Both the position numbers and the translations under genes were made by a program. Below are positions 35,436-44,558 of a stretch of DNA of 64,000 nt, piece by piece. The DNA comes from Natronoglycomyces albus. Its GTDB lineage: Bacteria; Actinomycetota; Actinomycetes; Mycobacteriales; Micromonosporaceae. The stretch's first letter is position 1, and every line of letters starts with the position of its first letter. The stretch spans positions 186,001 to 250,000 of the forward strand of contig NZ_CP070496.1 of assembly GCF_016925535.1 (NCBI RefSeq), in the 5' to 3' direction. The notes beneath the pieces are model-generated. The model worked only from the letters and a program-made list of their open reading frames with translations, was not told where the DNA came from and ran no database searches.

Positions 35436-36269
35436 ATGGCGTACTCGAATCCGCACCAGCCCCATCCGCAGCAGCCGGGCTACCCGCAGCAGGGCCACTC
35501 GCAGCCGGGCGGCTATCCCCAAGCTGGTCACCAGCAACCGGGCTATCCCCAACCGGGCTATCAGCAACCCGGTTATCAGCAACCGGGCTATCCACCGCCG
35601 GGATACAGTCCTCCTCCACCGCAACCGAAGGGATCAGGCGGGACGGTCGTCTTGGTCGTGGTGCTGCTCTTGCTCGTCGGTGGAGGTGGGGTCGGGGCGT
35701 GGTGGTACTTCGGTCAAGACGGTGAGGACTCCTCTGTGGTCGCCGACGATGCGACCGATCACGAGGAGGAGGGCCAAGCGGATCTCGATGATTCTCCCCG
35801 CCTGGAGGACGTCGAAGCTGGCCTGACTTACGTGGAGCGCGACGGGTGGGAATTCCACGACGGTGACGACCTGCTCGAGGAGTTCTCTTCGCTGTACATC
35901 GTCGACGGAGGCACTGGCACCAACAACTCTGCGGCCATCTACGGAGTATGGGGCCCAACGGGGGCCGGAACCGACCTGAGATCCGAGACCGAGGCGACCA
36001 TCCACAACAACGGGATCTTCTTTGTGCCCTCAGGTGTGGTGGACCGTGAGCTGGAATCCGGTCCCTCCACTGTGGGGTCACTCGAGGCCTATGACATAAG
36101 CCAAGTGATCACCCACGACGAAGGGCCCGACATCTATATTCGCGTCCTGCTGACCGAGCATGAGGGCAAACTCCGGGGCCTCATTGGCCTATCGGACTAC
36201 AGCGACATGAACCTCACCGACGAACTCAACGAGATCATGGACTCGATGCAGGTGCTCGGAGCCGACTAG
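35436..36269 (+). CDS. Proline/tyrosine-repeat single-pass membrane protein B (paralog of A)
   Basis: 277 residues from ATG 35436. The cytosolic tail has tandem QQPGYPQ units (residues 7-60). The transmembrane helix [20 protein letters not shown] is followed by YF and an outer domain beginning [20 protein letters not shown] and ending [18 protein letters not shown]. These blocks align with protein A, so this is a tandem duplication with divergence. 141 bp separate the genes. A MITE-like element starts 5 bp after the stop. Confidence 0.87.
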   Translation: MAYSNPHQPHPQQPGYPQQGHSQPGGYPQAGHQQPGYPQPGYQQPGYQQPGYPPPGYSPPPPQPKGSGGTVVLVVVLLLLVGGGGVGAWWYFGQDGEDSSVVADDATDHEEEGQADLDDSPRLEDVEAGLTYVERDGWEFHDGDDLLEEFSSLYIVDGGTGTNNSAAIYGVWGPTGAGTDLRSETEATIHNNGIFFVPSGVVDRELESGPSTVGSLEAYDISQVITHDEGPDIYIRVLLTEHEGKLRGLIGLSDYSDMNLTDELNEIMDSMQVLGAD

Positions 36270-36274
36270 CCCCC

Positions 36275-36374
36275 GAGGCTTACGCAAAAGGCATTTTCGG
36301 CGTTCCCGTTGGCTCTTTCACGTGCGTAAACTCCGACTCCTGCGCCCTTGAATCCGCACTTTTGCATTAGCCTC
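36275..36374 (+). repeat. MITE-like 100-bp element, copy 3
   Basis: Ends GAGGCTTACGCAAAAGGC and GCACTTTTGCATTAGCCTC. Internal GCGTAAACTCCGACTCCTGC matches the consensus. It begins 5 bp downstream of a stop codon and may serve as that gene's 3' end. Confidence 0.9.
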
Positions 36375-36457
36375 CCCGCGTGGAGTCCCACCCGACTCAG
36401 CGAACCAAACTGGCCCGGCCCCCGAGGCGAAATGCCCCAGCGGCCGGGCCGCAGCGT

Positions 36458-37597
36458 CTAAAGATACTGGCCCACCGGCTGATGGGGCAGCATCTGCGCC
36501 ACGGTTGGCGACGAGTCGCCCCGCTTCGCATACAACTCCGCCAACGTCATCGGTTTGGACGGCGACGAACCGTCGCCCAGCCACGCCGCGGACTCCTCGC
36601 CAGACAGCTCACCGACCTCAATTTGGGCCAGGCACCGGCCCGGTCGGATCACGGCCGGGTGCAGACGATCCAGTGGCTCATTGGTCGTGATCGCCACCAG
36701 AATCTCCCGACCCTGGCCCAACAACCCGTCGGTCAGATTCAGCAAGCGGGCCAAAGACTGCCCCGTCGCGTCCTTGGCCTTCCCACTGATCAGCTCGTCA
36801 CAGTCCTCCACGATCAACAGCCTCCACCGCCGATGTCCGTGCTCCTCCCCGCACAAGCAGTCGATATCGTTGCCGATCACGACCTCCATCAAGTACGAAG
36901 GATCGTTAAAGAACGCCTCAGGGTCCAACACCGTGTCGACCTGACACCACTCCTGCCACTCACGTGCCAGCGCCCGCAGCGCCGTAGTCTTTCCAGTGCC
37001 AGGCGGCCCATGCAGGAGCAGCAACCGTCCGTTGACATCCTCGGCCGTGGTCTTCATGAGCGAACTCAAGGCCGAACCCGACCCGCTCGCATAGTTGTCA
37101 CGAATATCGTCCCACTTTGGGGCCGCGATGGAACGGCCGTTGCGGAACGGTCCACGCGCCGAGCGATACCAAAAGCCCATCTCGACGTTGTCCTCCGAGA
37201 CCTCCTTATCCGTCCCGGCCGCGTCCGCGACCAGATCGGCGATCTCCTCGGCCCGTTCCATCGTCGTCGCCGTCACTTGGATTTGGCCCGACCCGCCCCG
37301 GAAACGCTGCACCCGCAGCGTCCAGTCCTCACCTTGCGACATTTGCGCCCACGTCATTCCGTTCGACGTGCGCAGCACTTCCCCGCCCGCAGGAACCAAA
37401 TCGGCCCGCTCGCTCATATAGTCCAACGAGCGCGAAACCGAGTTGGGTTGCTCACCGGCCAGGTAAGCCTGGAGACTGAGGAGACTGAGCACTCCGGACG
37501 GGTCATCCGTGCTGTCAATGGTGAAATGCATAGAAGTTGAAGAACCACTCTTTCCTACGAAAGTTTCTATCTGTGAGCGTTGCTCGATGCTAGCCAT
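36458..37597 (-). CDS. DUF5925-type AAA ATPase
   Basis: About 379 residues. An N-terminal domain of about 170 residues (FTIDSTDDPSGVLSLLSLQA, TWAQMSQGEDWTLRVQRFRG) precedes an AAA module: Walker A LLHGPPGTGKTTALRALARE, Walker B LLIVEDCDELI, sensor LVAITTNEPLDRLHPAVIRP with the arginine pair PGRC. This matches the DUF5925-AAA proteins of actinomycetes, whose function is unknown. Start chosen at ATG 37597 (GGAG nearby); ATG 37531 is possible. Confidence 0.82.
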   Translation of the reverse strand: MASIEQRSQIETFVGKSGSSTSMHFTIDSTDDPSGVLSLLSLQAYLAGEQPNSVSRSLDYMSERADLVPAGGEVLRTSNGMTWAQMSQGEDWTLRVQRFRGGSGQIQVTATTMERAEEIADLVADAAGTDKEVSEDNVEMGFWYRSARGPFRNGRSIAAPKWDDIRDNYASGSGSALSSLMKTTAEDVNGRLLLLHGPPGTGKTTALRALAREWQEWCQVDTVLDPEAFFNDPSYLMEVVIGNDIDCLCGEEHGHRRWRLLIVEDCDELISGKAKDATGQSLARLLNLTDGLLGQGREILVAITTNEPLDRLHPAVIRPGRCLAQIEVGELSGEESAAWLGDGSSPSKPMTLAELYAKRGDSSPTVAQMLPHQPVGQYL

Positions 37598-38192
37598 TGC
37601 ACTCCAGGATGTCCTGAGGTTTTTAGCCGAAGCGCGCACAGACCCGGTGGTGCTTTCGCGACCCTGAGTCTCCGCCGAGTGCCAATCTGCGGTGTACAAC
37701 GCCAACCACGTGGCGTCCGTGCTGCGTCCACGTTCGCCACGTCCCCCGAGCCGGCGTGCCTCGACAATGTTCGTCTTAGGTATGTGGGGCAATCGTGAGG
37801 CTCATGCAAAAGGCACTCTCTGTGCTCGTGCAGGCTCTTTTGCCAGCGTAAATGTGCCCTCCGGTGGCTTTGAGCCCGCACTCTTGCACATGTGTCTCAG
37901 CAAACCCCGTCACTACAGAGCTGAATTCGGGTCGCACCTGAGAGGCACCCTACGTCACCGCCAGGTGTCCCACCGGCGCCAACCTGAACCCGGCTCATCG
38001 TCCTTACCGCGTCGGCACCACGTGCCAAAGCGCTTGTGGAGAAACTCTGCCCCTATCTAACGCGATGCGGCCCCCGGGCCCACGCTGACCCGAAGCCACA
38101 TCTGAAATGTGCGACTCGCTCAATGCCGCCTGTGGCGCGAAAGGGACCCCCCGACCATAGGTGACCTGCGGCATTGAGTAAGGATCGAAGAT
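37598..38192. other. Divergent intergenic region with one MITE-like copy
   Basis: 595 bp between the AAA ATPase and the copD-ctaG fusion. Apart from the repeat at 37797-37899, I see no gene. The minus-strand frame can be extended to 37792, but that sequence looks non-coding. Confidence 0.45.
37797..37899 (+). repeat. MITE-like element, copy 4 (diverged)
   Basis: Ends GAGGCTCATGCAAAAGGCAC and GCACTCTTGCACATGTGTCTC. Interior matches CCAGCGTAAATGTGCCCTC. The most diverged full-length copy, suggesting an older insertion. Confidence 0.75.
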
Positions 38193-40304
38193 GTGACTAC
38201 CACGTCAACCGACCAAGTACCACTGACAGACACCCGACCGGAAGCACCCCAGGGTGCTTCGGGCTGCCTGCGTTTCGTCGTCCTCCTCACCGCGCTATTC
38301 ACCGCCACCTGCGCGACCGCCGTGGCCCTGCAATGGGGCGGAGCCGTCGACATCGTGGAGCTTCCCGGCCTGTCCACCGCCGACCCGACCGTGGCGTGGA
38401 CCTCAGGCTTCCTAAAACTGGCCGGAAACCTCGCCGCCGTCGCCGCGGTCGGCCTCAGCATGGCCGCAGCGTTCTTCATCTCCGGTCGAGAAAACGCCCC
38501 GACCAGGCTCACCGCGCAGGGATGGCAGTGGATGCGGATGGCTGCCGCAGCAGCTATCGCGTGGGGAATTATCCTACTGATTCGGGTGCCGGTCGATTAC
38601 GCCGACACATTCGCCCGGCCCCTGGGCGAAGTCACCACCGAAGGCGCATGGTCATACGCCACCCAGTCTGATCAGGGCCAAACCCTCCTTTTGGCGGCCG
38701 CGCTCGCCCTTGTGGCTGGAATTCTCGCCGCCACCGCCTTGAGCGTGTCCGGCGCGGTGTGGACCGCCCTCATCGCTCTCGCCGCCGCACTGCCCCCAGT
38801 GTTCACCGGACACTCGGCCTCCTCGGGCAACCACCAAATCGCCATCGACTCGATGCTGCTGCACGTCATCGGCGCAGTGCTATGGACCGGCGGCCTGCTA
38901 GCCCTTTTCCTCGCCCGCGCCGCCACCGGCAAAGCCCCAACCACCACCGGCAAACAACGCCGCCAACGAGCCATACCGCTCCACCTGGCCGCCCGCCGCT
39001 ACAGCCACCTCGCCCTGTTGGCCTTCAGCGTCGTCGCCGTCTCCGGAATCATCAACTTCATCGCCCGCGAACCACTGGAATCACTCCTCACCTCCTCCTA
39101 CGGCGCCATCGCCACCGGCAAAATCGTGCTCATGGCCGCATGCGGCTACCTCGGATGGTGGCACCGACGCCGCACCCTTCCCCAACTGCGGGCCGGCAAA
39201 CCCAGAGCCTTCGCCCGACTAGCCGGGGTAGAACTGGTCATCATGGCCGCCACCTTCGGCCTCGCCAGCGCCCTCGCCCTCACCCCACCACCCGGAGACG
39301 ACACCGGCACCGTCGAGGCCACCACAGCACTGCTGGGCTACTCCCTCGACGAGCCGTTCCGCTGGTCGGCCGTCGCCACCACCTGGTACCCCAACATCAT
39401 GTTCTGCTTCCTCGCCCTCATCGCCGTAGGCTCCTACCTGGCAGGAGTCCGCAGACTACGCAAACGCGGCGACACCTGGTCAGGCGTGCGCACATGGGTA
39501 TGGATAGCCGGATGGGCCCTCATCGTGTTCGCGACCTCCTCGGGCATCGGCAAATACGCCATGGCGATGTTCAGCGTCCACATGGTGCAACACATGGCCC
39601 TCAACATGGCCGGACCAATCCTGATCGTCCTGGGCGCCCCCACGACCCTCGCACTACGAGCCCTGCGCCCCAACGTCGACCGAGGCCCACGCGAATGGCT
39701 ACTGTCGATCCTGCACTCCAAATGGGTCAAGGCAATCTCACAACCACTGGTAGCGCTGGCGATCTACATGTCAAGCCTCTACGTCATGTACCTGACCCCG
39801 ATGTTCGAATGGGCCATGGACTCCCACGTCGGGCACACGTTCATGCTGCTGCACTTCCTCGCCGCCGGATGCCTGTTCTTCTGGGTCATCATCGGACCTG
39901 ACCCGAAACCGCGCGACGTGTCCTACCCAGCCAAAATCCTCATCTTCTTTATTTCGCTGGTCTTCCACGCCATCTTTGGGCTCACCCTCATGATGACCAC
40001 CAGCGTCATCGCCGAACCCTGGTACACAGCGCTGGCGTTGGAGTGGAACGCCGACTTGTTGGACGACCAGCAGACCGGCGGCGGCATTGCCTGGGCCTTT
40101 GGGGAAGTCCCGTCGTTGTTTGTGCTGGCCGCGTTGGTAGCGCAGTGGTCGAAGTCCGAAGAGCGTGAGGCGCGGCGCATCGACCGCGTCGCGCAGCGAG
40201 CCCAAGAGTCGGACTCGCCGGAGGACGACCCGCACGAGGTCTACAACGCCTACCTGGCGCGTTTGGCTGAGGAGGACCGCAAGCGCGCCGAAGCCGGTCA
40301 GTAA
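38193..40304 (+). CDS. CopD-CtaG fusion: copper transport / cytochrome c oxidase assembly protein
   Basis: 703 residues with about 15 hydrophobic segments. The N-terminal half is CopD-like (GHSASSGNHQIAIDSMLLHV, IGAVLWTGGLLALFL). The C-terminal half is caa3_CtaG (FSVHMVQHMALNMAGPILIV, GAPTTLALRAL, HSKWVKAISQPLVALAIYM, HVGHTFMLLHFLAAGCLFFW). The His-rich membrane positions fit copper handling for the CuB/CuA centres of cytochrome oxidase. GTG 38193 has AAGGA 8 bp upstream; the ATG at 38191 is in another frame. The fusion is common in actinobacteria. Confidence 0.93.
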   Translation: MTTTSTDQVPLTDTRPEAPQGASGCLRFVVLLTALFTATCATAVALQWGGAVDIVELPGLSTADPTVAWTSGFLKLAGNLAAVAAVGLSMAAAFFISGRENAPTRLTAQGWQWMRMAAAAAIAWGIILLIRVPVDYADTFARPLGEVTTEGAWSYATQSDQGQTLLLAAALALVAGILAATALSVSGAVWTALIALAAALPPVFTGHSASSGNHQIAIDSMLLHVIGAVLWTGGLLALFLARAATGKAPTTTGKQRRQRAIPLHLAARRYSHLALLAFSVVAVSGIINFIAREPLESLLTSSYGAIATGKIVLMAACGYLGWWHRRRTLPQLRAGKPRAFARLAGVELVIMAATFGLASALALTPPPGDDTGTVEATTALLGYSLDEPFRWSAVATTWYPNIMFCFLALIAVGSYLAGVRRLRKRGDTWSGVRTWVWIAGWALIVFATSSGIGKYAMAMFSVHMVQHMALNMAGPILIVLGAPTTLALRALRPNVDRGPREWLLSILHSKWVKAISQPLVALAIYMSSLYVMYLTPMFEWAMDSHVGHTFMLLHFLAAGCLFFWVIIGPDPKPRDVSYPAKILIFFISLVFHAIFGLTLMMTTSVIAEPWYTALALEWNADLLDDQQTGGGIAWAFGEVPSLFVLAALVAQWSKSEEREARRIDRVAQRAQESDSPEDDPHEVYNAYLARLAEEDRKRAEAGQ

Positions 40305-40309
40305 ATCGA

Positions 40310-41248
40310 TTAGGTGTCGGCCCAGGCCTCGTCCGTGCCGCTTCGGCGAGCTGGAGCGTAGCGCCCTTGTTCGCTCCATGCCGGAGGGGGCAGGGGAACA
40401 AATCGCACGGGAGTTCCCACGCGCGCCTGCGCCGCCTGCGCCATCGCCTCGTGACCCACCACGCCAATGACCGGGTAGCCGCCGGTGGTCGGATGGTCGG
40501 GACCGAACACGATCGGCAGCCCATCGGGCGGCACCTGTACCGCACCGGTGACGATGCCCTCGCTGGGTAGCTCGACCTCATTGACTCTGCGGAGGGTTGG
40601 CCCGGTCAGGCGTAGGCCGACCCGGTTGGAATGCTCTGAAATCTCCCAGGTCTCCCGGGAGAGCACGGCGACCGAATCGGGACTAAACCAGTCGTGTCGG
40701 GGCCCCAAGTGCAGCGGCAACACCAGTTCCGCTGGCATCCCTGGCCACGGTGTCGGCCACTGCGTCTCGTAGGGCGGACGCGCTGGGGCGGGGCCGAGTG
40801 GAATCGTGTCGCCCTGGCGTAGGGGAGCTGGGCCTAGACCCGACAGCAGACACGTCGAATGGCTGCCCAGCACGGCTTTCGGATACAGTCCGCCCGAAAT
40901 CGCGATATAGCTGCGTACCCCTGCCGTGGGCGCTCCAGCCTCCAACACTGAGTTGGCGGGCAGTTTCACTGGCTGGCCCCACGCCACCGGCACGTCGTCC
41001 ACTGTCACTGGACATGGAGCCCCGCCGACCACGACAGTGACGTCTCGGTAGGTGCGAAACGCGCAGCCGGTCAATGTCGTCTCCAACGCGCATGCCCCTG
41101 GCGGGTTACCCGCCAATTGGTTGGCTTGCTTCCACGCGGGCTTGTCGGCCGCGCCCGAGTGTGGCACCGCCAAGTGCGCCCAACCGGGTCGCCCGGCATC
41201 CTGGCAGGTTGTCAGGGCCCCGGCTCTCACGATCTCGATCGAACTCAT
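40310..41248 (-). CDS. pxpC: 5-oxoprolinase subunit C (biotin-dependent carboxyltransferase family)
   Basis: 312 residues. With PxpA and PxpB it opens 5-oxoproline (pyroglutamate) to glutamate using ATP. Motifs: IEIVRAGALTTCQDAGRPGW, VPHSGAADKPAWKQANQLAG, RSYIAISGGLYPKAVLGSHS, FGPDHPTTGGYPVIGVV. The start overlaps the pxpB stop by 4 bp (ATGA). Its stop is 5 bp from the convergent copD-ctaG stop, leaving no room for a hairpin. Confidence 0.95.
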   Translation of the reverse strand: MSSIEIVRAGALTTCQDAGRPGWAHLAVPHSGAADKPAWKQANQLAGNPPGACALETTLTGCAFRTYRDVTVVVGGAPCPVTVDDVPVAWGQPVKLPANSVLEAGAPTAGVRSYIAISGGLYPKAVLGSHSTCLLSGLGPAPLRQGDTIPLGPAPARPPYETQWPTPWPGMPAELVLPLHLGPRHDWFSPDSVAVLSRETWEISEHSNRVGLRLTGPTLRRVNEVELPSEGIVTGAVQVPPDGLPIVFGPDHPTTGGYPVIGVVGHEAMAQAAQARVGTPVRFVPLPPPAWSEQGRYAPARRSGTDEAWADT

Positions 41249-41928
41249 CGGCCATTCCCCTCCTCGTTGGCGGTGCGGGTGGGCACCGCCGGGATGAAAC
41301 GTACTGTCGTCCCCGGCGCCAGTAGCGCGGCTGGCTCGGCGGTGGGGTCGAAGAGCGGTCGTGAACCGACCATGGTGCCGATCAACTGCCAGCCCCCAGG
41401 GGTCTCGCGTGGATAAACACCGCACCAGGGGCCCGCCAAAGCCACCGAGCCAGCGGGGACCCGCGTGCGTGGGCTGGAACGTCGCGGTACGTGCAGCTCG
41501 CTGGGAGCTCCTTCCAAATAGGCAAAGCCAGGCATGAAACCACAAAATGCCGAACGGTAGGTGATGCGGCTGTGCAGATCGGGAACCTCAGCTGGGGAGA
41601 CGCCCCACATGTGCGCGACGTCGGCCACGTCTGGCCCGTCGTACAACACGGGGATTTCCACGTGCCCGGTCGCCTCGCGCGCGGTCTGCTCGATGGCCCA
41701 GTTCCGGATTCGGGCCGCTAGCGCCTCAGTGTCCTCAACTCCGTCGAGCAGCACCGTTGTCGCCCCTGGGATCGCGTCTGTGACATCCAAGGCCCCGGAG
41801 CGGCGGTGCTGTTGCACTTGCTGGTAGCAAGCGGAGGCAGCCTCCGCGGTGCCGCATTCGATGAGGAGTCCGCGTGGCCCCGCAGGCAGTGGTGTGAACT
41901 GCGGCCGGAACGTGTCGTCATTGTCCAC
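41245..41928 (-). CDS. pxpB: 5-oxoprolinase subunit B (allophanate hydrolase subunit 1 family)
   Basis: 227 residues from GTG 41928 (preceded by GGAGA). Family motifs VLYDGPDVADVAHMWGVSPA and AFCGFMPGFAYLEGAPSELH (GFxPGFAYL), PRRSSPRTRVPAGSVALAG and GVYPRETPGGWQLIG are all present. Probably forms the PxpBC complex that phosphorylates and opens 5-oxoproline. Middle gene of the operon. Confidence 0.95.
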   Translation of the reverse strand: MDNDDTFRPQFTPLPAGPRGLLIECGTAEAASACYQQVQQHRRSGALDVTDAIPGATTVLLDGVEDTEALAARIRNWAIEQTAREATGHVEIPVLYDGPDVADVAHMWGVSPAEVPDLHSRITYRSAFCGFMPGFAYLEGAPSELHVPRRSSPRTRVPAGSVALAGPWCGVYPRETPGGWQLIGTMVGSRPLFDPTAEPAALLAPGTTVRFIPAVPTRTANEEGNGR

Positions 41929-41994
41929 GTCAATCTCCTCTGTTCAATTGCGGGTCAGCCAACCGGCCGCCCCGTCTAGGTCATTGCCAGGCCC

Positions 41995-42750
41995 TCATGT
42001 GAAGGCCTCTACGTCGATGTCGTGGTCTTTGAGCGCTTGGCGCACTGAGGCGGCCATGGCCACCGCCCCAGGTGAGTCCCCATGCAGGCACAGAGACCGG
42101 GCTTTGACGTTGACGGGTCGCCCGTTCGTGGCCACCACGGTGCGATGCTGCGCGATCGACAACGCCTGGCTGACCACTACGTGGGGGTCGTGATGCACCG
42201 CGTGCGGTTCGGAGCGGCTCACGAGCCACCCGTCGGGTCCATAGGCGCGGTCGGCGAAGCCTTCCCCGACTGTTGTCATTCCCTCTTCCTGGGCCAACTG
42301 GTCGAGCTCGCCGCCGGTCAGGCACAGCACTACGCGTGGTCCCGCGGCCAGCTTGATTCCCTCCACCACGGCGCGCGCCTGCTCTGGGTCTCGAATGACA
42401 CGGTGATACAGCGCTCCGTGAGGTTTGACATAGGTAACGTCACTGCCCGCCGACTGCGCGAATACGCGCAGTGCGCCAATTTGGTAGGCGATCTCGGCAG
42501 CCAACTCCTCGGAAGGCACGTCCATCTCTCGGCGGCCGAAGCCCGCCAAGTCCCGATAGGACACTTGGGCGCCAATGCGCACGCCGGAGGCGACAGCTTC
42601 CTCGCACACTCGTCGCATGGTGGAGGGGTCCCCCGCGTGAAACCCGCAAGCGACGTTTGCGCTGGTGATGTACTTGAGGAGGCCGTGGTCGTCGGTGAGT
42701 TCCCAGCGGCCGAAGCCCTCGCCCAAGTCAGCATTGAGATCTATCGCCAT
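41995..42750 (-). CDS. pxpA: 5-oxoprolinase subunit A (LamB/YcsF family)
   Basis: 251 residues. The family hallmarks are IDLNADLGEGFGRWELTDDH, ITSANVACGFHAGDPSTMRR, GRREMDVPSEELAAEIAYQI, VKPHGALYHRVIRDPEQARA and ARSLCLHGDSPGAVAMA. It is the first gene of pxpABC with 66 bp to pxpB. The operon recovers glutamate from 5-oxoproline, an unavoidable damage product. Confidence 0.97.
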   Translation of the reverse strand: MAIDLNADLGEGFGRWELTDDHGLLKYITSANVACGFHAGDPSTMRRVCEEAVASGVRIGAQVSYRDLAGFGRREMDVPSEELAAEIAYQIGALRVFAQSAGSDVTYVKPHGALYHRVIRDPEQARAVVEGIKLAAGPRVVLCLTGGELDQLAQEEGMTTVGEGFADRAYGPDGWLVSRSEPHAVHHDPHVVVSQALSIAQHRTVVATNGRPVNVKARSLCLHGDSPGAVAMAASVRQALKDHDIDVEAFT

Positions 42751-42943
42751 GGGATCACGTTACCGAACCGGCACGCCTTGTGGAAGCTGCTTTCCGTTTC
42801 GTGCCCGTCTGCGGCCGGGGTCCAACGCATCGCATTGCGCCCCAAGCCATGCCTTGACCTCACTGAAGCGAAATTGGATGTCACTCACAGTTAATCTCGC
42901 CGAAGTGTCGAACGTCGTTTCGTTGGATACGATTCTTTCCGCA

Positions 42944-42971
42944 AGTGGTTGCCAACGCCAGTGCAACCACT
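42944..42971. promoter_or_regulatory. Inverted repeat in the pxpA / GH43-like intergenic region
   Basis: Perfect 9-bp arms AGTGGTTGC and GCAACCACT separated by 10 bp, in the 364-bp divergent gap (42751-43114). Candidate operator for the sugar-hydrolase-like gene or pxpA. I see nothing else defined in the gap. Confidence 0.4.
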
Positions 42972-43114
42972 CCCCTCCGATCAGGCATCACGGCGAGGCT
43001 TTCGGCCTCGGGCCGAAATTCGAGGTGCTGTGTCGAGCACCTCGCCGGAGGGGGGCGTCGCTCGATGGGGGCGGCGTGACTCACGCTTCGAAGCACAGCA
43101 TCCCGGGAGGATCA

Positions 43115-44038
43115 ATGGCGACCCCACCGGCACCTTTGTACCGCGACCCTACGTTCGATGGACCGGCCGATCCGACGGTCGTCAAGAACGCGGAGACCGG
43201 CCGCTGGTTCATGTACTACACCCAACGACGCGCCAACCGCCCCGCCAAGGGCGCTGAATGGGCGCATGGAACCGATGTGGCCTTGGCAGTCAGTCTCGAC
43301 GGAGCCGACTGGCAATTCAAGGGAACGGTGAGTTTGGACTACGGGGAAGGACGTAACACGTTCTGGGCCCCGGAGGTCATCTTCGAGGGTGGACGTTGGC
43401 ACATGTACGTCTCCTATGTCGAGGGCTGTCCCTCCGACTGGAACTCGCCGGCGCAGCTGCTGCACTTCACGTCGGTCGACTTGGAGGAGTGGACCTTCCA
43501 GTCGGTCATGGACTTCGGGCAGGAACGCTGCACCGACGCCACGGTCGCGAAGCTGCCCGATGGCACGTGGCGCTTGTGGTACCGCAACGAGGCTGGCGCC
43601 ATTTACGCGGCCGACTCGCCGGATCTGTATGACTGGAAGTGCACCGGAGTGGTCATCAGCGGGCGCGTGCAGTCGGCCCCGAATGTCTTCTCACTGCGCG
43701 GCACCTACTGGATGTTGACCGACTCTCCCTCCGGCCAGTTGGTCTACCGTTCCACCGACCTCACCGAGTGGCACCAGCAGCCCATGCCGCTGTTGTCGAC
43801 TCCGGGGCGGCGTTCGTTTGACGAAGCTCTCGGGCACGGCGCGATGGTGCTGCCGCAGGGGCCGGATTCCGGTTTCCTGTACTACTTCACCCAACCTGGT
43901 GGTGGCATCCGTTCGGTCATCCAGGTCGCGCGGGTCTTCGTGCGTGATGGTTGGCTGCGCTGCGACCGTGACGCACCGTTTAAGTACATGCTCACCGCCG
44001 CCAACACTCCGGTTGTGCGGGGAGGAAAGAGCGCCTGA
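43115..44038 (+). CDS. Glycoside hydrolase family 43-like five-bladed propeller protein
   Basis: 307 residues with the GH43/GH117-type propeller pattern: an early DPT motif (YRDPTFDGPADPTVVKNAET), WFMYYTQRR, FWAPEVIFEGGRWHMYVSYV with the WAPE box, CTDATVAKLPDGTWRLWYRN, QSAPNVFSLRGTYWMLTDSP and RSFDEALGHGAMVLPQG. There is no signal peptide, so it acts inside the cell if it is an enzyme. The substrate is probably a glycan fragment, but activity is unproven. The ribosome site is GGGAGG. A powerful terminator follows. Confidence 0.85.
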   Translation: MATPPAPLYRDPTFDGPADPTVVKNAETGRWFMYYTQRRANRPAKGAEWAHGTDVALAVSLDGADWQFKGTVSLDYGEGRNTFWAPEVIFEGGRWHMYVSYVEGCPSDWNSPAQLLHFTSVDLEEWTFQSVMDFGQERCTDATVAKLPDGTWRLWYRNEAGAIYAADSPDLYDWKCTGVVISGRVQSAPNVFSLRGTYWMLTDSPSGQLVYRSTDLTEWHQQPMPLLSTPGRRSFDEALGHGAMVLPQGPDSGFLYYFTQPGGGIRSVIQVARVFVRDGWLRCDRDAPFKYMLTAANTPVVRGGKSA

Positions 44039-44076
44039 TGGCGGGCCTTAGAACCCACTTTTAGCGCTACTGACTT

Positions 44077-44120
44077 AACGCTTGGGGCGGACCTCCAACC
44101 AGAGGTCCGCCCCAAGCGTT
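44077..44120 (+). terminator. Perfect 19-bp hairpin terminator
   Basis: AACGCTTGGGGCGGACCTC - CAACCA - reverse complement, 39 bp after the GH43-like stop, followed by TTCTTTTT. The strongest intrinsic terminator in the window. Confidence 0.93.
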
Positions 44121-44201
44121 CACAGTTCTTTTTGGGTCATCGCCAGGCCTGCGCGTTGTTCGGTGCGCACCGAACACAGAGCCCGCTTGCGCAGCCCGGT
44201 A

Positions 44202-44250
44202 GAGGGTTATGCAAACGGCACTTTCGGCGTTCTCCTCGGATCTCTTTGCC
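44202..44250 (+). repeat. MITE-like element, copy 5 (left half only)
   Basis: GAGGGTTATGCAAACGGCAC followed by CTTTCGGCGTTCTCCTCGG matches the left half of the family; the right half is missing. A truncated or decayed insertion. Confidence 0.75.
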
Positions 44251-44558
44251 TCTGGACTGTCCCACCGCCCTTGTCCTCATCGCCCGCGACGAAGTGAAGG
44301 GCCAGGTAGCTGCCTTGATTGAGCGAATTGAGTTTCCTGGCTGACAGATGTCGCCAGTACAGCGGGCGCGCGTTACTGAGAGCCGGTGATGTCGAGGAGC
44401 TTTCGCGGTGGGCGCGGGCGGCTTTCAGCGCTTTGGGGGTATCCGACATCGTCGAGAGCTCAATTGCGCACACCGCGTCCGGTTCGCGCGCTGAAACCTG
44501 GACGGGGTGCTCCGGTCGACTACGGCTTTGTGCCCATTTAGGGGCACATCCATGCGCC
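44251..44558. other. Gene-free stretch after truncated repeat
   Basis: About 300 bp without a convincing gene. A 96-codon plus-strand frame (44319-44609, TTG start) looks mildly protein-like (AGDVEELSRWARAAFSALGV) but runs into the next gene in the opposite direction, so it is not called. A perfect 18-bp palindrome (GTTCGGTGC and its complement) lies just before the repeat at 44158-44175. Confidence 0.35.

Noticed and set aside
34480-35610. Collagen-like or mobile repeats in the tandem paralogs
   Set aside because: The repeats are in-frame Tyr/Pro/Gln units within two coding genes and have no end structures.
42665-43114. N-terminal extension of the GH43-like protein
   Set aside because: The frame is open upstream, but the sequence is antisense to pxpA and non-conserved. 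ATG 43115 has a GGGAGG ribosome site and starts the propeller.
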